Shown one piece after another: positions 10,953 through 20,970 of a DNA stretch of 64,000 nt (position 1 is the stretch's first letter; each line of letters opens with the position of its first letter). The DNA is from Entoloma clypeatum (lineage: Eukaryota; Basidiomycota; Agaricomycetes; Agaricales; Entolomataceae). The stretch spans positions 4,030,001-4,094,000 of the forward strand of contig OY751493.1 in NCBI GenBank assembly GCA_963565915.1, in the 5' to 3' direction. The translations under genes were made by a program, and so were the position numbers. The notes under the pieces were generated by a model. The model worked only from the letters and a program-made list of their open reading frames with translations, did not search any database and was not told the DNA's origin.

Positions 10953-11859
10953 ATGCCCCAAGGCTCGAGCACACAGCCCCCCCGATCCAGCGCCAACCTA
11001 GACGACTCCGAAGAGGAGCTCCTGCGCCGTCTGGCGCAGATACGCAAGGAAAAGGAGGAGGCGGAGGCAAGGAAGAAGGCGGAGGCCGAGAGGAGGGCGA
11101 GGGAGGCAGAGGCGAAGAAGAAGGCAGAGGCGGAGGCGGAGGCGGAGAGGAAGAGGGCGAAGAAGGCGGGGAAACAGAGGGCGGAGAGCGGAGCGGAGGA
11201 ATCGGAGGTCCGGGGGGAGGCGTGTCAGGCCTGTGCGCAGGCGAAGGTGGAGTGCAAGTGGCCATTGTGAGTACCCGCTTTTTTTTTTTCATCTTCTTTT
11301 TCTTACTGACAGTCTCCTTAGGCAGGGGAAAGGCACCGCATGCCAGCGGTGTAAAGACGGCAAACGGGTTTGCCTGAAAACCGGCGAGACGAGGGCGAAG
11401 CGTAAATGGGGGAAGACGGAGGAGGCCATCGCGGAGGTCGCGGGCCCGAGCGGGGCAAAGAACTGCTGCGGCGCAGGGGTCGCGGAGGAGCTCCGGGAGC
11501 TCCGGGAGGCTCTGGAGGAGAGAGAGGAGCGGTCGGCGAGGGTCGGTTGGGCGCTGCTCCGGCAGCTGCAAATTTTAAACAACCACCTCGCCTACCGGAA
11601 CTTCTTGCTGGAGGCGGCGGCTCCGGAGTCGGAGGATGATGGAGGGGAGGCGAAAAGTGCGGAAGAGGACGAGGAAGAGGACGAGGAGAAGGACGAGGGG
11701 TTGGATGAGGGGGAGCTTGCGGAACTGCAAGCGGAGAAAATGGAGGAGGAGAAAAAGCAGGCGAGGAAAGCGGAGGAAGAAACAGGGGAAAAAACGGAGG
11801 AGTCGGAGGAAGGGTCAGAGAATGAGGGTCCGCCGGCCAAAAAGGCCAAAACCCAGTAG
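10953..11859 (+). CDS. Antisense accessory gene of element B, Zn2Cys6-patterned protein
   Basis: Exons 10953-11266 and 11322-11859 are joined by a 55-bp intron with donor GTGAGT and acceptor TTAG. The sum is 852 nt, giving 283 residues. The protein has a Lys/Glu/Ala-rich coiled-coil segment (about 20-80), then cysteines at 91, 94, 101, 112, 115 and 122. The spacing C-x2-C-x6-C-x10-C-x2-C-x6-C fits the GAL4-type zinc binuclear cluster formula. The intron falls between the two cysteine halves. A second helical stretch (about 165-185), a strongly acidic region and a basic tail PPAKKAKTQ follow. It lies tail to tail with pol (71 bp between stops). The combination suggests a nuclear DNA-binding or regulatory protein carried by the retrotransposon. 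Function is inferred only. Confidence 0.75.
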
Positions 11860-11929
11860 CCCCTCCCCCCTCTAGTTTCTTTTCATTATTTTTTATTATT
11901 TTTTTGCAATATGAGAGTCTTGCGTGCTT

Positions 11930-14900
11930 CTATAGGTGTGATAAGGGGCCCGGTTTCTCCGGATACGCGGAGTGGAAGTCCGCGACTAAGTCCGTCGCGT
12001 GTTCGAGTTCCGTGGCGGGTAGCCAGGACTGTTCCTCATCGGTTCCTTCATAGCCTAGCCAACGGACTAGGTAGAGCAGTTTGCAAGAACGCCGGCGATC
12101 CAGTTTGGTGTCAAGGATTTCGGCGATTTCGTATTCCACTTCTCCTTCAACGTCGACCGGAGGAGGCGGAGTTACTGTCCGGTTCGGAATGTCGTTCGGA
12201 ACAGATGGCTCCAGCATGGAGATGTGGAAAACGGGGTGAACACCGCGTATGGTGTCCGGAAGTCGGAGGGTGTAAGAGTGTGTACCATTCCTGGCAAGGA
12301 TGTCAAAGGGGCCAAGGTACTTTTCAGACAGCTTTTTGGAGGGTCGTGTAGTGCGGAAAAACTTAGCCTTCACAAAAGCTTGCTGTCCTACTTCGAGCGG
12401 AGGGGGCGGAGCACGCCGGAGATCGGCGGGGCCTTGATAACGTCGTTGAGCTTCTAGGATTGTAGATTTGAGTTCTTGGTGAAGCTCGTCCAGGTCTACG
12501 ACGAATTGTCGGGCACGGGCGGATGCGAGGTCGCGCTCCGGATGGACGGAGAGGTTCGGATGATAACCTTTATTGGCAAAGAAGGGCGAGATCCCGGTCG
12601 TAGCACTTGGAGCATTGTTGTACGCGAACTCCGCAAGCGGAAGTAGTTCGGACCAGTTGTCCTGTTGATAGTTACAGAAAATGCGGAGGTACTGTTCCAA
12701 GGTCTGGTTGGTACGTTCGGTTTGACCGTCGCCTTCAGGATGGTAGCCAGAGGTGAAGTGCAGAGTCATGTTGAGGGCTTTTCCGAGGGAGCGGAAAAAG
12801 CGGGAGACGAACTCCGGGCCTCGGTCGGAGGTGACATGCTCCGGTACTCCGTGCTTGGAGAACACATGCAGGATGAACAAGGTGGCTAGATCTTCGGAGG
12901 TGCAGTGGATCGTAGTCGGAACAAAAATGCTTTGTTTTGTCATTCGGTCAACAATAACAAGGATTGCGTCAAAACCGCCGGAGGTCGGAAGTGTCTCGAT
13001 GAAGTCCATGGATATGGAGTTCCACGGAAGGTTCGGAACTGGGAGTTGCTTCAGCATACCATAGGGCTTGTGGCGTTGGGGTTTAGAGCGCATGCAAGTG
13101 GTGCAGGATTTGCAGTACTTTTTGACAAAGTCTCGAACACCAGGCCAAGTATAATCTCGTTGAATGAGACTAACTGTCTTGTTCTGTCCGGGGTGTCCGG
13201 AGAGAATATGGTCGTGCTTGTTGCGGAGGGTGCGGAGCCGGAGGTTATCGGAGTCGGGGACATAAATGCGACCACTATGACGGAGGAAACCGTCGGAGTC
13301 TACGGACCAGTGCGGTTTGGGCTCCTTGAGATGGTCGGCATAGATTGGGTCGGATGGGAGTGAACGGAGGATGTCGGAGTGCAACTGTTCAATGTCCATT
13401 ATGACTGTGGCGCGGAGAACAGGGGTGAACAACTCCGTAGCTCGGAGAGATGCGGACAGCTGTTCTTGGGAAAAGACTGGTCGGAAGTTGCTTGGGTTTA
13501 CCAATGCATAGTCGCTATTCCCCTCTTTGGGATAGACGTCCCATCGTCTAGTCAAAGAGTCCGGCTTGGTACCGAGACGTCCGGGGCGGAAGCGAATCAA
13601 GAGATTGAACTGAGAGAGGAACTCGGACCACCGGGCCTGTCGGCGGGTGAGAACCTTTGTAGTGGCGAAATACTCCAGGTTCTTGTGGTCCGTGACAACG
13701 TCGATCGGAGCAGCGGAGCCTTCAAGGTAATGTCGCCATACCTTGAATGCTTCATGGATAGCAAGTAACTCCTTGTCGTGCGTGTCGTAGTTGAGTTTCG
13801 GGGCGGTGAAGGTGCGGGAGTGGAACACTACTGGGTGTATCTCCTCGTCGGAGGTCCGGATGGACAAAATAGCACCAAGTGCGTAGTCGGAGGCGTCCGT
13901 CTCGATGATAATAGGTCGATCAGGAATCCAATGAGTGAGGACCGGTGCTTTGGTAAACGCGAGCTTCAACTCGTTGAACGCACTCCGTGCGGAGTCGGAG
14001 AAACGGAACGGAGTACCCTTCCGGGTGAGTCGGGTGAGCGGAACAACGATGTCCGAATAACCGTGGATGAAACATCGATAGAAATTTGCGAATCCTAGGA
14101 AAGACTGTACGTCCTTCACTTTCCGAGGTTCAGGCCACTCTTGAATGGTCTTCACCTTGGTTTCGGACATGCGGAGACCGGAGGGAGAAAGGATGAAACC
14201 AAGATATTCGACTGTGTCGACAGAAAATTCGCACTTGTCGGAGCGGACGTAAAGTCCGTTCTTGCGGAGACGTCGGAGAACTTCCTTGACATCGTCGGGG
14301 TGCTTGGCGGGGTCGTCGGAGTAAATGAGAATGTCGTCAAGGTAGACCACCACTGTAACATCGAGGAGGTCACTGAAGATGTCATTCACAAATCGCTGAA
14401 AAGCAGCAGGGGCGTTGGATAGTCCAAAAGGCATAACAAGCCATTCAAACGATCCGTAACGAGTGCGGAAAGCGGTTTTCCATTCATCTCCGTCGGCAAT
14501 GCGGACAAGATGATATGCATGCCGGAGATCGAGAGTGGTATAAACACGCGCTTTTCCGGCAGTGGAAAGGAGGTCGGAGATGAGCGGAAGAGGGTATCGA
14601 TCCTTCTTGGTAACTTTGTTCAGGCCCCGATAGTCGACGCACAGGCGGAGGGAACCGTCCTTCTTTCAGACAAAGAGGACCGGAGCGCCATGCGGAGAGC
14701 GAGAGGGGCGAATGAAGCCAATGGCCAAATGTTCGTCTATGAAGTTTCGCAGGGCAGATAGTTCGGATTGTGAAATGGAGTACATAGGGCCAATAGGGGG
14801 AGTCGATCCGTCTTCTAACTCGATGCGGAGGTCATACGGACGATGCGGAGCGAGGGTGTCTGCTTTTGTCTTGCTAAAAACATCGGCAAAATCGTGATAT

Positions 14901-15615
14901 TCCTCTGGGATATGGGAGAGGTCCGGAGGTTCCTCGGACATAGAAACGGATTGGGCGGAGATTGTGTGGTCGGAGAGGTGAATTCGGAAGGATTGGGCAC
15001 CCGGAAGTTTGCAGGCGCGCACAAATGCGGCTGCATTTATCAATGCAATATTCGGAACAACATCCGGAGTAGCAGCGGGTGTGCCGGAGTCGGAGGTCGG
15101 AGTATCGGGAGAGGTCTGCGGAGGTAGCGGAGCTGACCTGGCAGAAGACGTCAAGGTCGGAGACTCCTTCAAGAGCTGTGGACGGAAAGTAATACTGCCC
15201 AATACCCAGTCAATCATAGGATTGTAGCGGGTGAGCCAGTTGTATCCAAGAACCATAGAACAGGAGGAATCGAGCGGAGTCACGTAGGCTGTAATGGCCA
15301 TATATTCACCGGAGGAAAAGTATACAGGGAGATCAACCGCCTGAGTAATGACGGAGTTGGACGTTCCGTCAAATAATTTAAGTTCGATCGGAGGTATGGA
15401 GGTGAAAGGGAGTTTATAGGATGAAGCATAACGGGAGTCAATAAAACAATGAGTAGAGCCGGAGTCCACAAGGGCGGCTATCGGAGAAGAATCGGAGATA
15501 AGCGGAGATGTAAGTCGGACACGGAGGGAATTGGGATCGGAAAGAGCGGAAGCGTTGAGTAGAGCGGTAGTACAGATGGGTTCAACGCAGTCCTCAGGCC
15601 GTACAGAGTCCTGTG
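11930..15615 (-). CDS. pol: Element B pol: protease, RT, RNase H, integrase, chromodomain (one in-frame TGA)
   Basis: Pol begins in the -1 frame at the end of gag. It contains an aspartic protease ([10 protein letters not shown] near 15475), reverse transcriptase ([13 protein letters not shown]), RNase H ([12 protein letters not shown]), integrase zinc domain ([10 protein letters not shown] ... CTTCMRSK), integrase core ([24 protein letters not shown]) and a C-terminal chromodomain ([17 protein letters not shown]). The length and order match chromoviruses. A TGA at 14666-14668 lies within the conserved start of RT, where related proteins read through with a basic residue. A CGA to TGA change would explain it. 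The rest of the frame is open, so this copy was recently functional. Confidence 0.93.
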
Positions 15616-15624
15616 GACTGCCCG

Positions 15625-15636
15625 CTAATTTTTTGT
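15625..15636 (-). promoter_or_regulatory. Candidate -1 ribosomal frameshift site between element B gag and pol
   Basis: On the minus strand the end of gag reads ACA AAA AAT TAG. Slipping back one base gives AAA AAA TTA and enters the pol frame directly, with no stop between. A run of six A lies at 15634-15629, and the gag stop is at 15627-15625. A slippery A-run immediately before a stop is the usual arrangement of programmed -1 frameshifting in retroelements. No downstream pseudoknot was checked. Confidence 0.55.
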
Positions 15637-16782
15637 TTCGTCCGTGGTCTTGGCTTGGGCAGCGCGCACCTTAGCCTTAGAGGCGGAGGACGAAGACTTC
15701 AGGCAATCTTTCGCGATGTGTCCAGCTTTGCCACAAAACATACAGAGGTTGTTGTCAAAACGGCGTTTGCGTTCCTCCGGAGTTAGCTTTCCGTCTTTTC
15801 CGAGTTTGTCGGAGATGTCGGACTTGGGAGCGGAGGAAGGCTTCGACTGTTTGCCCTGGTTCTGTGTCTGTGGTTTGGCTTTGGAGTTTTTATCAGAGTT
15901 TGCGGAGGGGGTTTTAGCTTCGGATTTGTCGGATTTGGATGCGGACCTGTCGGAGCGGGACTTCTCGCGATGACGTTCCCAGTGGCGAGCATCAATAGTC
16001 TGTGCTAGCTCCCTAAGTGCTGGTAACGTGCTTGGCTTTGCTTGAGTCCCAAGGACATCTTTAATCCGCTCCGCCAACCCGGAGTAGTACCGGTGATGCA
16101 GGGCGGAGCTGTCCCAGTGCGTTTTGGCAGCAAGGCGTGTGAACTCGATATTATACTTGAGAATATGTTGATTTTCGCGCATTTTGAGATTGTCCAGAGA
16201 GTCGGCAGCATCCGCAACGGGGTCAATGACCCCGAATTCCGTGCGGAGTGTGCGGAGGAATGCGGACCAATCTTCGTACCAGTCCGGGGGGTTATCCGGG
16301 TCCGGTTCGATGATGAAATGCTCGAAATAATCGAGAGCTGTGCCTCGGAGGAAAGAGATGGCGAGAGTGATTTTGGCAGAGTCATCGTCATACTCGGAGT
16401 TGTCGCGGAAGAACAATGTGCATTGGAGGATGAACTGGTTCAGTTTCCGGGGATCGGAACCGTCGAAGGTGTCCGGATCCTTAGCCTTTTTATGATGCTT
16501 GTGACCTTTGCTGCGTTTGAGTTCATTGGTCATTAAGAGGAAAGCATCCGCAAGGGCTTGTGGGCCGAAAATATTCTGAGGAGACGGGGGTGCGGATTCT
16601 ATGGGGGAAGTGGGGATCGGAATATTATGCGGAGGTGTGATGGGCTGAAAACCCGGAGGTGTCGGAGTAGTGGGAGTTACGGGGGATAGTTCTGTTAAAC
16701 GTTGTTCGACATTTTGTAGAACCTGTTGCCTAGAAGTGCCAGCTTCTGCGGCTTTTGCTGTCTTGGTGTTTCGGAGTGCCAT
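15625..16782 (-). CDS. gag: Element B gag polyprotein
   Basis: An uninterrupted 385-residue frame starts at the Met at 16782. Its middle matches the retrotransposon gag core: KDPDTFDGSDPRKLNQFI, then a segment around WSAFLRTLRTEFG and a stretch with YNIEFTRLA. A basic Ser/Lys linker follows, then one CCHC zinc knuckle, CMFCGKAGHIAKDC, near residue 345, which binds RNA in virus-like particles. The N-terminus is Pro/Thr-rich. It is followed by pol in the -1 frame. The start lies 40 bp inside the 5' LTR end. Confidence 0.93.
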   Translation of the reverse strand: MALRNTKTAKAAEAGTSRQQVLQNVEQRLTELSPVTPTTPTPPGFQPITPPHNIPIPTSPIESAPPSPQNIFGPQALADAFLLMTNELKRSKGHKHHKKAKDPDTFDGSDPRKLNQFILQCTLFFRDNSEYDDDSAKITLAISFLRGTALDYFEHFIIEPDPDNPPDWYEDWSAFLRTLRTEFGVIDPVADAADSLDNLKMRENQHILKYNIEFTRLAAKTHWDSSALHHRYYSGLAERIKDVLGTQAKPSTLPALRELAQTIDARHWERHREKSRSDRSASKSDKSEAKTPSANSDKNSKAKPQTQNQGKQSKPSSAPKSDISDKLGKDGKLTPEERKRRFDNNLCMFCGKAGHIAKDCLKSSSSASKAKVRAAQAKTTDETKN

Positions 16783-16822
16783 GACTAGCAGGAATCCAAA
16801 AACGGTTTGAGTTCGAATATAC

Positions 16823-17544
16823 TGTTAAGTGGGTGAAAAGTCGGAGCTTCGTCGGAGTCCGTTGGAGGTCGGACGAAGGACTGAGGCCGGAGCGGAACTC
16901 CGGGAATGCGGAGGAACGACGAAGGGGAGGGACGTGGCTTCAACGTATGTGTTGCGCCGCCGTTTGTTGGATAAGGTGTCCCAATTTCAGGAGGTCGGAG
17001 GAGAGGTCGGAGATGCGGAGGTCCTCGGAAAGATCTCGGTGAGAGACACGTTGACGTGGAAATGGTCGGACGACGTCGGAGTTGTGACTCGGACACAGTA
17101 CTGAGCTCGTCGAAGGGTAACGATGGAGGAAGAGCAGTAGATGAGGATGTCGTCGGCGTATTGTACCACAGCGAGGATCTCTGGCATGAACGGGGAGTAG
17201 AGGAGTGAACTTTGTTGATATTCGAACTGAGGAACTACAGGTATGGTACAAGCTTAAATATCTAAATGAGATTACTTTACGGAGATGGTCGGAGTAGGTC
17301 CGGAGTTGTGGCGTAAGTTGCCAGCGACTGTAACGAACATCGGAGATGTCGGTCAATGGACCATGCGGAAAAGGCGATGCATAAGTAAACGGGAATATGA
17401 ATATGAAATGCATAAAGGCATGGAGTTATGAATATGAAATGCACGATGGCAACGTGCGGAGATGTGGAGGTAATGGATGTCCGGAAAGTCCGGAAAGTCG
17501 GAGGACGATCGGAGTGGATCGGAGATTCGGAGACGGATATAACA
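16823..17544 (-). repeat. 5' LTR of element B
   Basis: This 722-bp repeat matches 10111-10832, with target duplication GCTTT just outside at 17545-17549. It is the 5' LTR of the minus-strand element and should hold its promoter. Confidence 0.96.
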
Positions 17545-17549
17545 GCTTT

Positions 17550-17875
17550 CTGTTGTCGGTTCGGCGATCCATCCGCATTTAGGATTGCTATGGGCTTTAT
17601 TCCACGTGTGGGAAGGTTCTGTTCGCGTACTATTCTGGGATGGATACATGTGCGTTCACATCCGCTATCAACCTCGGGTCGAATGGCCTTTGGTCCTCGT
17701 CGTGTTTTGATCTGAGCTTGCAGCTTGATCTCTCGTCGTTTCGGAGGTTTATCTCCCTTGACAATCTTAGTTGACGCAACGGCTCGCTTTGCAGGGATAA
17801 CATAAGTTATATTGTCTGTAGCTGCACCAGGCAAGCGAGTTCGTTTAATGGATAAGGGTCGCGACTTAGCGTCGT
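17550..17875 (-). CDS. pol: Element A pol: protease part, cut off by element B
   Basis: The frame begins around the gag stop (17876) in the -1 frame and contains the aspartic protease active-site region VDSGCERTCIHP with its DSG triad. It runs to the sequence NADGSPNRQQKA, where element B is inserted. The frame resumes without a base gained or lost at 10105 on the other side. The segment lies between gag and RT as expected for Ty3/Gypsy. Confidence 0.85.
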
Positions 17876-18742
17876 TTAATCGGACCCTTCGGGAAAATCC
17901 TTCTCATCGGTCTCTATGGTGATGGTTTCATCATCATCGGTATCTCCATCAGACACCTTCCTAATCTTTCCAGAGTTCTTCTTCGGCTTGCGGCAGTTGC
18001 GCGCGATATGTCCTTCTTGGTCGCAGTTGAAACACTTACGACCATCTTTCTTCTTTGGGGCTTTGCAGTCTTTGGCAAGGTGACCAAAGCGCTGACAGTT
18101 GTAGCAACGGGCTACTCCTGCTTTGTCGATCTCCATGACTTTGCCTTGACCACCATAAGTGGTGCCCGATCCGCTGCGTGTGTCGCCACCCCCTCGGATG
18201 ACTAATGCATGTCCCTCCATCTGTCGTCCCTTGTTTCGGATCTCCTTTGCGTAATCGGTGTACGTCTTGCCATCGCTAGCCACTTGTTCAGAAATTCTGC
18301 GGTTAACGTTCTTTTCTAGGATGTATTTCCCAGTTTCTTCGCCAAGGTTTGACAGCTTCAAGAGCTCTTCGAATTCGTCCAAGAATTCGTCAATGGTACG
18401 TTTCTCCTGTTTCAGGACTTCGAGTCTCGCCTTGGCCGCTGCCGACTTGTTGGCAATAGAGAATCACGTAGCGATGTCGTCTGAGAACCCTAACCAGGTG
18501 ATGTTCTCGCCATCAGTGGCAAGGTCGTCTAACTTGTTGCTGGCCCAGTGTTTACCGGACCCTTCCATCATGCGGGATAACACCGCCAGGATCTTCTGAT
18601 CGTCGGACAGGCCCTTCTGGAACCTGATGTATAGTTTGGTGGCTTTCCACCACTCGTCAAAGGTGTGTCTGTCTTTGAACATCCCAGGATCCTTGATGAT
18701 CTTGGATGTATCCATTGTTTGTACAGCCGGAGCTTCTGCCAT
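17876..18742 (-). CDS. gag: Element A gag with one in-frame TGA
   Basis: Gag starts at the Met at 18742 and ends at 17876. An in-frame TGA at 18464-18466 splits it into parts of 92 and about 195 residues. Coding sense continues through the stop (IANKSAAAKARLEVLKQ). The C-terminal part holds two CCHC zinc knuckles, CYNCQRFGHLAKDC and CFNCDQEGHIARNC, followed by an acidic tail. The knuckles bind the element RNA. CGA to TGA would explain the stop. Pol follows in the -1 frame. Confidence 0.88.
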
Positions 18743-18744
18743 GT

Positions 18745-19329
18745 TTAGAGTCTGCGGAGGAGAAGAGGAGTCGGGTTGTTGGGATGAAGATGGGGTTCGG
18801 GATACAGGTAAGGATTGAAAATGAGTCCCTGTTCTAGGCGTCTGTTCAATATCTGACTGCGTGGAGTCAAAAGTAAATTCGTCAGGGGACTCGTCGGCGG
18901 AATCGGTGGCAAAACGTTCGGGGTATTTCCTCTGTAGATCTCTAAGGAATCTCTGCTCCTGCGCGTCTGTCGGTCGCGAGAAGGGGTCAAGTCTCTCGTT
19001 TCGTGCCCAACGGTTGTACTCGGTCTGTTGCTCGTTGGTGGTGAAGTGGGCGTAGATCTGCTGCTTCGAGTAAGACGTGGTGATGCGGCTCTGGGACGTC
19101 TCGATGTGAGCGTCCTAATCAATCTTCTGATAACGGTTGTCTGGACACCGATAAACTCTCTGATCTCTGTGATCCAACCTGTCTGAGGTCCTTCTTGAAC
19201 GCGAAAGCTTTCGAGTTCGTTCTGTCGGGCATTGTAACGCGCGATCTGGTGTTGCCGAGCAAGGTGGATGCTCTCTGCTATCTCGCCGTGGGGGCGATGC
19301 TCGTCGTTGTCTAGTTCTTCGTCAAGCAC
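18745..19329 (-). CDS. ORF upstream of element A gag
   Basis: A frame of at least 195 codons, open further upstream towards the 5' LTR, ends in TAA just two bases before the gag Met (TAAACATG). The protein is Arg/Ser/Thr/Pro-rich, with a helical start (QHQIARYNARQNELESF) and a disordered, basic middle. No known domain is recognised. The tight stop-start spacing suggests that gag is translated by reinitiation, or that this ORF was once the N-terminal part of gag. The true start is unclear because no Met is seen nearer the LTR. Confidence 0.5.
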   Translation of the reverse strand: MLDEELDNDEHRPHGEIAESIHLARQHQIARYNARQNELESFRVQEGPQTGWITEIREFIGVQTTVIRRLIRTLTSRRPRAASPRLTRSSRSTPTSPPTSNRPSTTVGHETRDLTPSRDRQTRRSRDSLEIYRGNTPNVLPPIPPTSPLTNLLLTPRSQILNRRLEQGLIFNPYLYPEPHLHPNNPTPLLLRRL

Positions 19330-19533
19330 CTGCTGTAGGATGCGACGGATCTCCGATTCGATGTACTGCTGGATAAGCGTAAAATCGATACTGTCTCGAG
19401 GACTTAGCTCCTCCTGTCGGGCTTCTGGCGTGCTGAATGGGTTACTGGTGAAGTCTTCAAAGAAGCGCGATGTCTTGACTCGTCTGGTAGTTGCTCTCTT
19501 CGCTCTGGGCGAACCTAACGAGATTTAGCAACT

Positions 19534-19903
19534 TGTTATGCGTAACAAACCGTTCCAAGGTTCGGGCAGAGTATGCAGGAAGATGGAAAGGCGAAGAGCA
19601 ATGTGATTGCTAAATCTAAGGAATGTAGCTATGGTACATGAGGTTTATATAGTACTGACTATGAGCGGTAGCGAATGAGTCAGTAACTGCGGAAGGCAGT
19701 GCGCATGAGTAAGGCGACTGCAGAAGGCTATGCACTAATGAGTAAGCTGACTGTGGAATGAGTCAGACAGCTGCAGAAAGCGAGTCAGCGCGGGAGCGAA
19801 GTATACTAAAGGAAATAAAGTATAATACGATATGTGTAAGCGGGGGCCGATGAGTAAAAGTGAAAAGGTAAGCGTATACGTCCGTAGTCGTTAGTCCGTA
19901 ACA
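19534..19903 (-). repeat. 5' LTR of element A
   Basis: This 370-bp repeat matches 5894-6263 with two CpG-type differences and is followed by target duplication CTTTC at 19904-19908. It is the 5' LTR of the minus-strand element. Confidence 0.97.
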
Positions 19904-20413
19904 CTTTCACGACACGGGCAGTCGAATTTCCTGAACTGAAAGTCAGTAAGAGAAGAATAAATGGTCACGAAAGCCTAACATTATTCTTCCTCCCCATGCT
20001 GTGGCCATTCTTACGCTCATCAATCTCCAAAAATTCTTGGTCATTACTTCCCTCTTCCTCACAATCACTTCTCTCTTCCTCGCTGTCCTCTTTGACTTCT
20101 GCTTCCTGCTCAGCTTCATCAATGTTGTCCTTGACGTCATCCACCTCTACAACAGTTTCTTGGTCTTCATCATCATCATCATCATCATCTATGTCCTGAT
20201 CGATTTTCACGCCCACCACCCCGCTACTATTGTCTTCATCACCAACTTCATCTTCCTGATCGTCGTGTTCCCCTTCCTGATTGCAGAATCGACTCCGATT
20301 CACTGTGTACCGAGTTCAGCTGCTGTTTCCGCGAACTTCACATCCCTCTCCATAATCTTCTTATTTAGCCGTAGTATTTCCTCCTCCTTCGAGGGTTTCT
20401 TCTTGTGTGGCAT
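19904..20413 (-). pseudogene. 5' portion of the accessory gene interrupted by element A
   Basis: The gene starts at the Met at 20413 with a basic coiled-coil N-terminus (MPHKKKPSKEEEILRLNKKI). A very acidic region follows with a run of seven Asp, encoded by a (CAT)n-like plus-strand repeat near 20168-20190, then GRKNN. An intron of about 49 bp (acceptor TTCAG) leads into the exon that element A splits. A TGA overlaps the insertion site in the frame that continues on the far side (THR-rich, then MAKGSLAVAQNMPTII). A short intron near residue 35 is required but its junctions are uncertain. The gene lies downstream of the TNP2 transposase in the same orientation and is probably an old transposon gene of unknown role. 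Confidence 0.5.
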
Positions 20414-20970
20414 GGCGTAGTAGAGGAGAGAATAGAAAGATGCAAGGGCAAGTCATCGCGACTTTGGACACTATCACATGATGGCATGTGCTTGAGGACT
20501 TTGTTGAATTGACGCGCAACTTCAGTAGTGGCACGCTCCAAGATCGGGAGCCGTTCGACATCTCGTCAATCATTCTTGCGATAGCGAGCAGCGTGCTCAT
20601 CGGATCTAGACCACGACGATGTCCTTGAAGCCATGACCCACTAGGCACGGAGCTCCAACAGTCCTGGAGCATTGCCCGGAGGGTGGCGGCGTCGCATTTG
20701 GTGGATGGATACCCAGCGCTACCAAATCTCCCACAGATGGAGGGCCTGCCCGTGACTGGCAGGGGCGAGGGCAGGGCGGGAGTGGGGGCCACGGCAGGGG
20801 GTTGTTATCAGCGCAAATCGTGGAGTCGTTGGTTGTTGAGGAGGGCGGGAGGACCTCATCTGCCTCGATATCTAAAATTCATCATGGTACTATGTTGCGT
20901 TGCTGCAGTATACTTTGGTGTGCATGCTATTTATATTGGTTATTCATATATATACTATCGGGCAGTGGGG
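20414..20970. other. Spacer between TNP2 gene and accessory gene
   Basis: A minus-strand frame (20792-20361) contains GRPSICGRFGSAGYPSTK and a helical stretch, which may be further coding sequence of the transposon block. A frame change near 20550 would be needed to continue it, so no gene is called. CGGGCAGTGG at 20964-20973 repeats the tip seen at 3595-3604. Confidence 0.3.

Larger units (their letters stand above)
10111..17544 (-). mobile_element. Complete Ty3/Gypsy chromovirus, element B, nested in element A
   Basis: Two 722-bp LTRs (10111-10832 and 16823-17544) begin TGTTAAGTGG and end GGATATAACA. They differ at five positions by eye, all CpG transitions. The target duplication GCTTT is perfect at 10106-10110 and 17545-17549 and lies inside pol of element A, so B arrived after A. 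Sense genes on the minus strand are gag (16782-15625) and pol (to 11930). A purine tract (AAGAGGGGAATA) abuts the 3' LTR. Between pol and the 3' LTR lies a spliced gene on the opposite strand (10953-11859). The element is rich in CGGAG/CTCCG words, unlike A. One in-frame TGA in pol makes this copy probably inactive on its own. Confidence 0.97.
5894..19903 (-). mobile_element. Complete Ty3/Gypsy chromovirus, element A, carrying element B inside
   Basis: The two 370-bp LTRs (5894-6263 and 19534-19903) begin TG and end CA. They differ at two positions by eye, both CpG to CpA. The 5-bp target duplication CTTTC is perfect at 5889-5893 and 19904-19908. The internal order on the minus strand is an ORF upstream of gag, gag, protease, RT-RNase H, integrase-chromodomain and a small 3' ORF. 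A purine-rich tract (GAGGAGAGGAA) abuts the 3' LTR. Element B occupies 10111-17544 inside pol, so A alone is about 6.6 kb. Internal stops in gag and pol plus the insertion make this copy unable to act by itself. It inserted into an exon of the accessory gene that starts at 20413. Confidence 0.97.

Noticed and set aside
10942..11571. Long minus-strand frame across the antisense gene of element B
   Set aside because: It is a Pro/Ser/Leu-rich shadow of the biased coding sequence on the plus strand; it has no motif and would overlap the better supported spliced gene.
11872..11906. T-rich run as a terminator
   Set aside because: It lies in a transposon spacer of a eukaryote; a simple T-run is not evidence of termination here.
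20361..20792. 143-codon minus-strand frame as a separate gene
   Set aside because: It overlaps the start of the accessory gene, changes character half way, and a neighbouring frame looks more coding in its second half.
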